DNA of 64,000 nucleotides from contig JAOTVV010000004.1 in the NCBI GenBank assembly GCA_029863245.1, positions 124,001-188,000 of the forward strand, written 5' to 3'. Positions 1-8,898 of the stretch are shown here, in pieces. Source of the stretch: Gemmatimonadota bacterium. GTDB taxonomy: Bacteria > Gemmatimonadota > Gemmatimonadetes > Gemmatimonadales > GWC2-71-9. The stretch's first letter is position 1. Each line of letters opens with the position of its first letter. The position numbers and the translations under genes were made by a program. The notes beneath the pieces are model-generated. The model was given only the letters and a program-made list of their open reading frames with translations. It did no database searches and had not been told where the DNA came from.

Positions 1-616
1 TGCGCGCGTCGATTTCGCTGTCCCCGGCTGCCTGCTCGGGGCTCATGTACGCGGGAGTGCCGATCGCGACGCCCGTGCCGGTGAGCGTGCCACCGCTCGC
101 GTCCGTCAGCGCCTTGGCTATTCCGAAGTCGGTGACCATGACCCGGCGTCGCGTACCCTCGAGGAGGATATTGTCGGGTTTGATGTCCCGATGCACGATC
201 CCCATGGCATGCGCGAGCCCCAGCGCATCGGCCGTTTCCTTCATGATGCGCCGGGTTTCTTCGATCGGGAGGCGCTCTCGACGCCGGAGGCGAGCGGCCA
301 GCGACTCGCCGTCGACATAGCCCATCACGAAGTACACGAGGCCGCCTTCCTCGCCAACGGTGTGGATTGGAACGATGTGAGGATGCGAGAGCCTGGCCGC
401 GGTCTGCGCTTCCCGAGTGAAGCGCTTGCGAATCTCCCCGCGGAAGGCTAGTTCGGGCGGGAGCACCTTGATGGCGACGCGACGCCGAAGTCGTATGTCA
501 CGCGCGCTGAACACGATGCCCATGCCGCCCCGTCCGATCTCCCCTTCGATCTCGTAGGAGTCGGACAGCACATCGGTGAGTCGGGCTTGAAGCGTGTCTT
601 GGATATCGTCAGCCAT
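1..616 (-). CDS. Serine/threonine protein kinase, N-terminal part (runs off the left edge)
   Basis: Reverse-strand translation MADDIQDTLQARLTDVLSDSYEIEGEIGRGGMGIVFSARD...VAIKVLPPE...HRDIKPDNILLEG...DFGIAKAL...GTPAYMSPEQAAG: Gly-rich loop, VAIK, HRDIKPDN, DFG and APE-like motifs. Not in ORF track because it has no stop in the window. Confidence 0.95.
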   Translation of the reverse strand, partial: MADDIQDTLQARLTDVLSDSYEIEGEIGRGGMGIVFSARDIRLRRRVAIKVLPPELAFRGEIRKRFTREAQTAARLSHPHIVPIHTVGEEGGLVYFVMGYVDGESLAARLRRRERLPIEETRRIMKETADALGLAHAMGIVHRDIKPDNILLEGTRRRVMVTDFGIAKALTDASGGTLTGTGVAIGTPAYMSPEQAAGDSEIDAR

Positions 617-697
617 GTAGCTTTAGGTCTGGACCGGGGATAGATTAACGCAATCTGCTACACACGGGCAACCGGGAGCCATCAGACCGAGGCCGCA

Positions 698-943
698 ATG
701 CGCTGGGTTACGGACGATGCGGGACGCCGGTGGTCCGCCGAGCGAGTCGGGCGGACGTCGGGGCTGATTTCTACCAAGAAGGCCAAGCCCTCGTTCCCAG
801 AACCGGCTGACATCATCCGCTTTGAGTGCGAAGCGGACGGGGCCGAACCGGCAAGGGAAGTGCAGGCGCGTGCCGGGCTTCTAGAACAGCTGACCGAGTC
901 CGAACTGCGCGCGCTCCTCAACGTCGCCCCGCGAGCCCCCTGA
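698..943 (+). CDS. Small hypothetical protein (81 aa)
   Basis: Plausible short ORF between kinase and lon; no recognised domain. Confidence 0.55.
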   Translation: MRWVTDDAGRRWSAERVGRTSGLISTKKAKPSFPEPADIIRFECEADGAEPAREVQARAGLLEQLTESELRALLNVAPRAP

Positions 944-1148
944 CGCCCGTTCTTTCTCGCCTCTCGTACGTCAATCTGGCAGCACCCCGGTTCCAACGGT
1001 ACGTTCGGCAGGTACCTCGCTCCGATGCGAAGGGTTCCAGTCCATTGACGACCCATACTGGCAGGGCCCAGCGGCATGCTAGCTGCCCATTGAAGACGTG
1101 ATCGGTCACATACGCCAACCACAGTCTCGCCGAGAGGTGAGGTGAATC

Positions 1149-3584
1149 ATGACTGACCGCACGTCCGGACGAGTGCGATTGCCTGTGCTCCCGCTTCGGG
1201 AAACAGTGATGTTCCCCGGGGTAACGGCGCCCATCGGTGCCGGCCGACCGGCAACATTGCGGGCGATCGAGGCCTCGTTGAAGGGTGAGGCCAAGCTCAT
1301 CTTTGCGGTCGCCCAACGAGAAAACGTCGATAATGCCCAACCGGAGGTGTTGTACACCACCGGAACCGTCGCCCGCGTGGGGCAGGTCCAGCGTGGGCTA
1401 GGCGGTATTCAGCTTCTCCTGCACGGTGAGTACCGAGCCGCGGTCTTACAGTATTCGGAGAATGCCGGTCACCTGGAGGCGGTGGTCCAGGAGGCACCGG
1501 ATCTCCTGCCGCTCGATTCTGACGACGCCGCCTTCGTCGCCCTCTACAAGGAAGTGCGTGAACGGGCCAGCGATCTGGCGCTGAAGATGGGCCTCCCGCA
1601 AGAGGTCGTGGAGCAGGTGCTCGAGGGAGTGGAGGATCCGGGACGGTTTGCCGACCTGGTGGCGGGGTACATCGATATCACGCCGGGCGAGCGACAGGCA
1701 CTACTCGAGACACGAGGCGTCGAGGAGCGACTCCGCCGCGTCCTGATCCACGTCCAGCGGCAACTCGAGCTCGTCGAGGCACAGGAAGAGATCAAGACCA
1801 AAGTTCAAGAGGAAATCGGTGAGCGGCAACGTGAGATGTTCCTCCGGGAGCAGCTCAAGGCGATCCAGAAGGAGCTCGGTGACGATGGATCTCAGGAGGT
1901 CGAAGAGCTTCGAGAGCGCGTAGAGAAGCTCGCCCTTCCCGACAGTGTCCGCGAAGAGGTCGAGCGGGAGCTACGGCGGTTGGAGCGCGCCGGCCGCGAC
2001 TCCATGGAGTCGCAGATCATTCGCACCTATCTCGAGACGATCGTCGAGTTGCCGTGGAGCGTCCGCAGTGAGGACCACCTGGATCTCATCGAAGCGGCGA
2101 CCATTCTCGATGAAGACCACTACGGCCTCAAGGACGTGAAGGACCGTGTGCTCGAGTTCCTCGCGGTGCGCCAGTTGCTCAAGGTGCGTGCGCCAGACGA
2201 GCGCGTGACGGGTCAGGTCGGGAACGAGGATGATCGAGGAACCAAGGGACAGATCCTGCTCTTCATTGGCCCGCCAGGTGTCGGGAAGACGTCCATTGCG
2301 AAGTCGATCGCGCGGGCGATGGGACGACGGTACATCCGCATTTCCCTGGGTGGTGCCCGCGACGAAGCCGACATCCGGGGACATCGACGTACGTATGTCG
2401 GCGCCATGCCCGGTCGGATTATCGAGGGCATGAAGCGCGCTGGCACGAAGAACCCGGTGTTCCTGCTCGACGAAGTGGACAAGCTCGGCGTGTCGTTTCA
2501 GGGCGACCCGGCGTCGGCCCTGCTGGAGGTTCTCGACCCGGCGCAGAACGACTCCTTCACCGACCACTATCTCGGCCTACCGTTCGACTTGTCGGAGGTG
2601 CTGTTCATCGCCACGGCGAACTTCCGCCAGAACATCCCGGCGCCGTTGCTGGACCGTATGGAGACGGTGGAGTTCAGTGGGTACACCGAGGACGACAAGC
2701 TGATCATCGCGCGGCAGTACCTGATTCCGCGCCAACTCGGCGAGTCGGGGTTGAGCGAGGTGGAACTCAAGCTCGGTGACAGCGCCATCCGGACGCTGAT
2801 CCAGGGCTACACCCGGGAGGCCGGCGTGCGTCAGCTCGAGCGAGAGATCAAGAAGATCGCTCGAAAAGTGGCGCGCAAGATCGCGACGCACGAGCTCGAA
2901 AAGGTGGCCATCGAAGGGGACGACGTCGACGAGCTGATCGGACGCCCCACCGTGCACCCGGAGCGGGCAGCGGGAGAAGATCAGGTAGGAATCGCCACCG
3001 GGATGTACTACACGCCGGCGGGCGGGGACATCATGTTCGTCGAAGTATCAGTCATGCCGGGGCGGGAAAACCTGGTGCTCACGGGGCAACTCGGCGACGT
3101 CATGAAGGAGTCCGCCCAGGCGGCGCTCACCTACGCCAAGACCAACGCCCGCGCACTGGGTATTGATCCCAAGGCCATCACCGATAAGGACGTGCACATC
3201 CACGTGCCAGCCGGCTCCATCCCGAAGGATGGCCCCTCTGCGGGCGTCACGATGGCCACGGCCCTGATCAGCGCGCTGTCGGGCATTCCGGTTCGGCACG
3301 ACCTGGCCATGACCGGCGAGATCACGCTGTCAGGTCGCGTGCTGCCGATTGGCGGTGTGAAGGAGAAGGTCTTGGGTGCCTGCCGAGCCGGGATCACCAG
3401 CGTCATTCTGCCGGGGGAGAACCTGGCCGACCTGGAAGACCTGAGCGAGGATGAGCGGCGGCGGATCCACGTCGAGCCGGTGGATGATCTACGAGCGGTG
3501 CTGAAGATCGCGCTCCGGCGGCCGGATGCCGTTGAGCACGAGGCACAACGGGACGAGACAGAACTCGCGCCGTCCGCTCCGTAG
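1149..3584 (+). CDS. lon: ATP-dependent Lon protease (LonA)
   Basis: 811 aa; N-terminal LON domain ([14 protein letters not shown]), Walker [16 protein letters not shown], Walker [10 protein letters not shown], protease Ser motif [11 protein letters not shown], and [12 protein letters not shown]. Confidence 0.98.
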   Translation: MTDRTSGRVRLPVLPLRETVMFPGVTAPIGAGRPATLRAIEASLKGEAKLIFAVAQRENVDNAQPEVLYTTGTVARVGQVQRGLGGIQLLLHGEYRAAVLQYSENAGHLEAVVQEAPDLLPLDSDDAAFVALYKEVRERASDLALKMGLPQEVVEQVLEGVEDPGRFADLVAGYIDITPGERQALLETRGVEERLRRVLIHVQRQLELVEAQEEIKTKVQEEIGERQREMFLREQLKAIQKELGDDGSQEVEELRERVEKLALPDSVREEVERELRRLERAGRDSMESQIIRTYLETIVELPWSVRSEDHLDLIEAATILDEDHYGLKDVKDRVLEFLAVRQLLKVRAPDERVTGQVGNEDDRGTKGQILLFIGPPGVGKTSIAKSIARAMGRRYIRISLGGARDEADIRGHRRTYVGAMPGRIIEGMKRAGTKNPVFLLDEVDKLGVSFQGDPASALLEVLDPAQNDSFTDHYLGLPFDLSEVLFIATANFRQNIPAPLLDRMETVEFSGYTEDDKLIIARQYLIPRQLGESGLSEVELKLGDSAIRTLIQGYTREAGVRQLEREIKKIARKVARKIATHELEKVAIEGDDVDELIGRPTVHPERAAGEDQVGIATGMYYTPAGGDIMFVEVSVMPGRENLVLTGQLGDVMKESAQAALTYAKTNARALGIDPKAITDKDVHIHVPAGSIPKDGPSAGVTMATALISALSGIPVRHDLAMTGEITLSGRVLPIGGVKEKVLGACRAGITSVILPGENLADLEDLSEDERRRIHVEPVDDLRAVLKIALRRPDAVEHEAQRDETELAPSAP

Positions 3585-3614
3585 CCCGCTCCGTCCAAGC
3601 TCGGCGCCCGCCGG

Positions 3615-4199
3615 TCACCAGGTGAGCGATCGGTTGAGGAGGGCGATCACCGAGTCGACCCACGAAGGTGCAGCAGACCTCGGCCCCGTCTCACCCGTCA
3701 GTGCCTGGTTCAGCGCGACCCACCCCAGAAGCAACACCGCGGCCTGACGGCCACAATCCTCAGGGTCGGCATCGTCGCGGAAGTGTCCCAGCCCCTGCCC
3801 CCTGGAGACCTCGGCGGCGACTCCGCGCACCAGATCACGTGCGACCCGGGGCGCAGGCGCCCCGCCACGCAGCCGCGCTTCGAGCGCTCCAAGTAGGATC
3901 GTCCGCACGTGGTTCGGGTGCGCCGACAGGTGGTCAGCAGCAAGACGTAGGAGATGGCGGATCCGCTCACCCGGGGTCCCGACCGGGCTGGGGCCTCCCC
4001 CTGCCGCGGGAAGGATTCCGTCTGCGACCGAGCGAATCGAATGCTCGTAAAGCTGCCGTTTTGAGCCAAAGTAGTAATAGAGCAGCTGCTTGTTCACGCC
4101 TGCCTGCCCAGCGATGCGATGGACCCGGGCACCGTGAAACCCGTGGTTAGCAAACTCAGCAACCGCTGCAATCTCAATACGTTCGCGAGTATCGCTCAT
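3615..4199 (-). CDS. TetR/AcrR family transcriptional regulator
   Basis: N-terminal [58 protein letters not shown] track start 4205 is TTG; ATG at 4199 preferred. Confidence 0.92.
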   Translation of the reverse strand: MSDTRERIEIAAVAEFANHGFHGARVHRIAGQAGVNKQLLYYYFGSKRQLYEHSIRSVADGILPAAGGGPSPVGTPGERIRHLLRLAADHLSAHPNHVRTILLGALEARLRGGAPAPRVARDLVRGVAAEVSRGQGLGHFRDDADPEDCGRQAAVLLLGWVALNQALTGETGPRSAAPSWVDSVIALLNRSLTW

Positions 4200-4201
4200 C
4201 G

Positions 4202-4221
4202 TCAACCAACCGGTTGGTTGA
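4202..4221. promoter_or_regulatory. Perfect 20-bp palindrome TCAACCAACCGGTTGGTTGA, candidate TetR operator
   Basis: Exact inverted repeat immediately upstream of the TetR start codon. Confidence 0.7.
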
Positions 4222-4262
4222 AACGTTGATAATTGTGCCGTGAGCAGGATGCTGTCAAGATG

Positions 4263-4952
4263 TCACGAAGCGATGGCTGTGAGCGCCGCCCGCAGTGTCC
4301 CTGTGAGTATCGGGTCGGAGAACCAGAGCCCCGCTGGTTCCGCGAGATCGAGTTGGGCGATGATTCCGGCCTCGTTGGTGAGAATGGCTCCGATCGGCAC
4401 CCCAAACCGGTTGACGACCGTATTGACCTCCACCGTGGCGCTGAGGACGAACGGGACGGTGTCCGGAGGCGCACCAACAGCGTAAAGCGTAGTAGCGCGG
4501 TTGTTTGCGGCCCGCGCCCGCCATATGGGCGCCAGGGAGAGCAGGAGCTCGGGGGGGCCAAGAAACGTCACCTCGTTTGCCCTCACGGCCGTTCGGAGCG
4601 CTAGCGCCTCAAACTCAGCGCTGCCCCGAAACGGGACGATTGCGGCCTCTCCGTCCGAGCGGATCTCGGCGATCGCTTCTTCGAGGCGGTCGAGCCGCGC
4701 TGCCTGCTCCCTCGTGATTCGAGCGAGCAAGGCGCCTGGGGCCACGGCGCGGAAAACCCTGGGGCTGGCGTCCACCACGACGGCGGCCTCTTTCGCCACG
4801 AGGCCGTTGAGAGCCTGGTAGGCGTTGGCCCTGGCAATTGAGAGCCGCTTGGCGATCGCGTACCCGGAGGAAGGGCCGGCCCTGAGAAGTGCCGAGTAGG
4901 CCAGGCTTTCGGTCGGCGTGTAGCCGAAGGACGTCAGATCTGGGGTTTGCAT
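4263..4952 (-). CDS. TrmB-family-like transcriptional regulator
   Basis: N-terminal winged HTH LTSFGYTPTESLAYSALLRAGPSSGYAIAKRLSIARANAYQALNGLVAKEAAVVV followed by a TrmB-type sensor-like region. Confidence 0.8.
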   Translation of the reverse strand: MQTPDLTSFGYTPTESLAYSALLRAGPSSGYAIAKRLSIARANAYQALNGLVAKEAAVVVDASPRVFRAVAPGALLARITREQAARLDRLEEAIAEIRSDGEAAIVPFRGSAEFEALALRTAVRANEVTFLGPPELLLSLAPIWRARAANNRATTLYAVGAPPDTVPFVLSATVEVNTVVNRFGVPIGAILTNEAGIIAQLDLAEPAGLWFSDPILTGTLRAALTAIAS

Positions 4953-4955
4953 AGA

Positions 4956-4971
4956 AGTAGCATGTGCTACT
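4956..4971. promoter_or_regulatory. Inverted repeat AGTAGCA-TG-TGCTACT, candidate operator of the TrmB-like regulator
   Basis: 7-bp perfect arms, 3 nt upstream of the regulator start codon. Confidence 0.55.
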
Positions 4972-5020
4972 CCTATCCTATTCCATTTCTGTGTAGTTCA
5001 CAAGTGCTGGTGAAGCGGCG

Positions 5021-6136
5021 TCAGATGTACTCCGTCTCCCACCCCGCCAGCTTGGCGATCAGAGCCAGTCGGAAGGTGACGTCGGCGCGCCGACGCTCGG
5101 AGGTCTTCCCATCGAGCTCCAACGGGAACGCGAAGTCGCCAAGCTTGGAGCTGCTGCGCGGGATCGAGCGGAGGTTCTTCGGGCTCCATACGCCGTCGGC
5201 GTCACAGTCGCGGTACAGTCGAGCCAAGATGCGCTGGGCCGTCCCCGAGGTCTCGAGGACGCCCATGCGGACGAGCAATTCGATCCAGTGGAGGGCGAAG
5301 GGCAGATCCTTTGGGTTGCCGGCCGAATCCGCCTTGAGGGGGTCGCCCAGGAAATGGTATGTGGGCGTGATCGCTTTTCGGCCCACTTGAATGACCCATG
5401 CGCGCTTGGTCGCTGTCTGGGCCAGGTAGTGGCCAAGTCGGTCGACGAAGCCAGCGCGCTCGCGGAGCATGCTCGGCATGTAGGCAATGATGGCTACTGC
5501 GAACAGGCTCGGCGGACACGCCTCGGGGTGCAGCATGTTGCGGGCGCCCTTGCGGACAATCGGCTTCTCCGACAGCTCGCTCCGCAGGTGGCGGGAGATA
5601 TTGGTGGCGATGCGATGTGCGGCGCCCCGTACGCGGGGGTCTTCGCTGTGACCCGCATGAGCGAGGGCTGCGGTCGCGCCCTCCCGCAAGAACTCGCGGG
5701 CCCACAGCCCGAGCGCCGGATTGGTTTTGGCGCCTTTTTGGTACTCGAAGAGCAGCGCCGGATCGGAATCGCGCGACAGCAGGCGGAACAGCGGCCGCTC
5801 GGCGAGCCGCAATGCTCGGTCATCGCTCGGGAGGCCCAACTCGACCAAGTGTCGGTATTGCGCCACTGTCCCGACATCGTTGATACTCTGTGCCTTGGAT
5901 GCTGCCAACCCGAGGATGTTCTTGCCCCAGATCCCCGTGGTCTTCTGCTTCCGGGTAGTCTGCGTAACTCTCTTGTACTGAAGGAGTTCCTCCCGTAGGA
6001 GGTCTACGTCAGCAGGGCTGGCCGATCCGGACGGAAGGATCTCGTGGACCGTCCTCCAGCGGATTGGGACGCAGGCATGTTGGCGAAGCCAAGTGACCGG
6101 AATCCGGTGAACAGTGGGCAGCTCCAGAGCGAGCAC
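5021..6136 (-). CDS. Hypothetical protein (371 aa), no recognised domain
   Basis: Long ORF with protein-like composition; product not recognised. Confidence 0.7.
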   Translation of the reverse strand: MLALELPTVHRIPVTWLRQHACVPIRWRTVHEILPSGSASPADVDLLREELLQYKRVTQTTRKQKTTGIWGKNILGLAASKAQSINDVGTVAQYRHLVELGLPSDDRALRLAERPLFRLLSRDSDPALLFEYQKGAKTNPALGLWAREFLREGATAALAHAGHSEDPRVRGAAHRIATNISRHLRSELSEKPIVRKGARNMLHPEACPPSLFAVAIIAYMPSMLRERAGFVDRLGHYLAQTATKRAWVIQVGRKAITPTYHFLGDPLKADSAGNPKDLPFALHWIELLVRMGVLETSGTAQRILARLYRDCDADGVWSPKNLRSIPRSSSKLGDFAFPLELDGKTSERRRADVTFRLALIAKLAGWETEYI

Positions 6137-6217
6137 TCCTTACGAAAAAGCCGGAGCCGAAAACGGGTGGGCGAGAACATACGCAAGTTGGCGCCGTTAG
6201 GCCAGTACTTCGACCCT

Positions 6218-7918
6218 TTAGGGCGTGCGACGCGGTGGCGCCGCACGGAGCCGACGCAACTCGAGCCGGTCGCCGGCGGCCCGGAACTCGGCGTCAGGCT
6301 TCCACTTAGGGTAGGAGTCCGCCATTGCCAGCCCCCACACGAGCCTTATGGCCATCTGTACCTGATCGTGTAACCCGTCATACCGGGTCTCCTGCTCGAC
6401 GGCGTCCGAGGGATGGTGAAAGCGGTTGGCCAGGTAGTCTGCTTCCCGCTCCGCCCCCCACGACTCGGCCCGGTCCCGATACGAATACCCCGCCCGGAGT
6501 GTGAGACCGGGGATCCCGGCTATGGCGAATGGCAACGGGTCGAGGTGATAGACCTCTGCAACCGCGCCAAGTGGCGGGGCAGTGACAGTCCTACCGTCCG
6601 CCGCGGCCGCCTGCCGAAGGAAGTCCTGTAGGGTGGACTCGTCCGCTCCAAGGCCCATGACGTCATGCACCCGCCCCCGGAGGTTGGCCCGATCGATGTT
6701 GACGACGGCGACCATTCGTTCTGCGGGAATGGCCGTGCGCCGGACGAACTCGTCTGCACCAAGGCGCCCGCTCTCGGTTGCGGTTGTGGCGAGGAAGATC
6801 ACCGAACGCCGTGGGCCGCCGTCGCCGGCGACGAGTCCTCGAGCCACGCCCAGGAGTGCAGCACTGCCCGATGCGTTGTCCTCAGCGCCGTTGTACACGG
6901 AGTCGGTTCCCTCCGCGATGCCAATGCCGAGGTGATCGTAGTGCGCCGAAACGACCACGACGTCCCTGGTGGCGAGCGAGTCGGCGCCGCGTAACAAGGC
7001 GATGACGTTGGCCGACGACGTTTCGCGAATGCGGTTGCGGATGCTGATCACGCCATGGGCGCCGAGCGGAATAGGTTGGAAGCTCGGTTGTGCTGCACGC
7101 CGTACCAAGAGGTCGAAGTTGCGCCCAGCCGTTTCGGTGATGCGCGAGATGGCGTCTTCGGTGATCCACGCCGCGACCCGGAGAGTGGTCGTCGCAGGGG
7201 CGGGTGGTCGCACCCGCTCGCCGCCCCACGTGTGCACGGTCGCGTGCCAGGACATCGGGGAATCGCCGTCACGATGGATGAGCACGGCCCCGCGGGCGCC
7301 GACGCGTGCCGCTTGCTGGAGCTTGTAGGCAACGCTTCCGTAGTATGTGGGGCGTTTGCCGCGAAACCGCGTCGTGTCCTCGCGTCCAGGGTCACCCACA
7401 AGAAAGACCAGAATTCGGCCGGCAACCGCGACGTCCTTATAGTCGTCCCACCCCCACTCGGGCGCATCGATCCCGTAGCCCACGAACACAAGATCACCGT
7501 CAACGGTCGTCGCCTCCTCACTACGCTCGCTCCACGCGACGAAGTCCGTCTCCGGTTCCAGGCTGGTCGTGCTGCCCTGCCCACCCACGACGAATGAGGC
7601 GCGGGGTTCCAGGGCAACGAGTCCGAACCGCTGGAAGTAGGTGCCGTCGTCACCTGCGGGCTCGAGCCCCAGGGCTTGGAACCGCGAGGCGATGAAGCGC
7701 GCGGCGATTTCCCCTCCCGGCGTTCCCGGGGCCCGCCCTCCCAGGAGGTCGTCGGCCAGGAACTGCACGTCAGCACGCAGTTCGGCCACGCGAGGTGCAG
7801 CCAGCGCACGCGCAAGGCGCGCGGCGGCCTGTGGGGCCCCCTGTGCGCACACCGAGTTGGACACGATCGCCAGCGTGGCCACCGCGAGCAGCGAAGTTCT
7901 GAACACGCGCTCATTCAT
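6218..7918 (-). CDS. M28-family peptidase, secreted
   Basis: Signal peptide MNERVFRTSLLAVATLAIVSNSVCAQ; PA-like insert; VVVSAHYDHLGIG, NGAEDNASGSAALLGVAR, TATESGRLGADEFV zinc-peptidase motifs. Confidence 0.92.
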   Translation of the reverse strand: MNERVFRTSLLAVATLAIVSNSVCAQGAPQAAARLARALAAPRVAELRADVQFLADDLLGGRAPGTPGGEIAARFIASRFQALGLEPAGDDGTYFQRFGLVALEPRASFVVGGQGSTTSLEPETDFVAWSERSEEATTVDGDLVFVGYGIDAPEWGWDDYKDVAVAGRILVFLVGDPGREDTTRFRGKRPTYYGSVAYKLQQAARVGARGAVLIHRDGDSPMSWHATVHTWGGERVRPPAPATTTLRVAAWITEDAISRITETAGRNFDLLVRRAAQPSFQPIPLGAHGVISIRNRIRETSSANVIALLRGADSLATRDVVVVSAHYDHLGIGIAEGTDSVYNGAEDNASGSAALLGVARGLVAGDGGPRRSVIFLATTATESGRLGADEFVRRTAIPAERMVAVVNIDRANLRGRVHDVMGLGADESTLQDFLRQAAAADGRTVTAPPLGAVAEVYHLDPLPFAIAGIPGLTLRAGYSYRDRAESWGAEREADYLANRFHHPSDAVEQETRYDGLHDQVQMAIRLVWGLAMADSYPKWKPDAEFRAAGDRLELRRLRAAPPRRTP

Positions 7919-7931
7919 CGCACTGGTACCC

Positions 7932-8837
7932 TCACGGGGTGCAGCGGACTTTGGAGATCCGACCATCACGGCCAAACGCCGACTCGCTGGTCAGCACGAG
8001 CGTCGAGTCGTCGAGGAAATCCACGGCCTCCCCCTGTTCCCACCCACCGAGCCAACATCCTCCTATGGGCCTGGCGCCGTTGCGGTCGAGTACGAAGAAA
8101 AGGATCTCGGCATAAGTCCGGATCACGAGTTGGTTGCCGTCGGGCGAGACCGCGGCTCCCGTCACCTGACGGCCCAAGGCCCGCTGATGTGCCGCGTCGA
8201 GGGTCAGCCAGGGCGCTAGCCGCAGCGAGCCCCCCTCGAGTTCGTCCCGCATCGCCCGATACAGCGTGATCGGCCCGGCTCGACCTTTTGTTGCGAGGAG
8301 CAGATCGCCCTGGGCGGTGATGGCGAGGGCCTCGACGTCCTGCGGGCCGTCTTCATAACGCAGGCGGATGTCTCGAGCCTCGAGGACTCGATCGCGAGGG
8401 GCCTCTGTCGACAGGGTGCGCGGCTCGGGGACGACATAGATGTGGACGCTCTTGCGGTGCTGCAGGTTGTCCCCGGTGTCGCCGACGTAGAGGCACGGGT
8501 CGTCCGACCGGGGACATGGTCCGAGGGCAACATCCTCCCAGTCCACCGCGGCGGCGTTCCGCACCTCGAACCGCGCGAGGAGCGTGCCATCCATCGCGAC
8601 CGCATAGAGAAATGGGCCGTCACCCGAGTCGTTGTGTGTCCACAGAATGCCGGGATGCTGACGGCTGACGGCCACGCCAGAGCTCTCTGAGATGGGTGTC
8701 CGCAGCACTCCGATCGTCTCGACGGATTCCGGCCGGGACACCTGGGCCGCCAGAGGCGCTGAGGGGAACCATACCACGCCACACAGCAGAACGGAGATCA
8801 TCCGGAGCCGAGCTCTGACCAAGGGGTCTGTCCTCAT
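7932..8837 (-). CDS. Secreted hypothetical protein, possibly a beta-propeller
   Basis: Signal peptide; repeated motifs such as GVAVSRQHPGILWTHNDSGDGPFLYAVAMDGTLLARFEV. Confidence 0.7.
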   Translation of the reverse strand: MRTDPLVRARLRMISVLLCGVVWFPSAPLAAQVSRPESVETIGVLRTPISESSGVAVSRQHPGILWTHNDSGDGPFLYAVAMDGTLLARFEVRNAAAVDWEDVALGPCPRSDDPCLYVGDTGDNLQHRKSVHIYVVPEPRTLSTEAPRDRVLEARDIRLRYEDGPQDVEALAITAQGDLLLATKGRAGPITLYRAMRDELEGGSLRLAPWLTLDAAHQRALGRQVTGAAVSPDGNQLVIRTYAEILFFVLDRNGARPIGGCWLGGWEQGEAVDFLDDSTLVLTSESAFGRDGRISKVRCTP

Positions 8838-8898
8838 GGATTCGAATTGTACTTCGGCGCTTGCCTGACGGAAACGGAACGGTCAACTTTCGAGCCCC

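Noticed and set aside
944-1148. Possible tRNA (GGTTCCAGTCC T-loop-like string)
   Set aside because: Flanking bases do not form a T stem and no acceptor/anticodon arms are visible.
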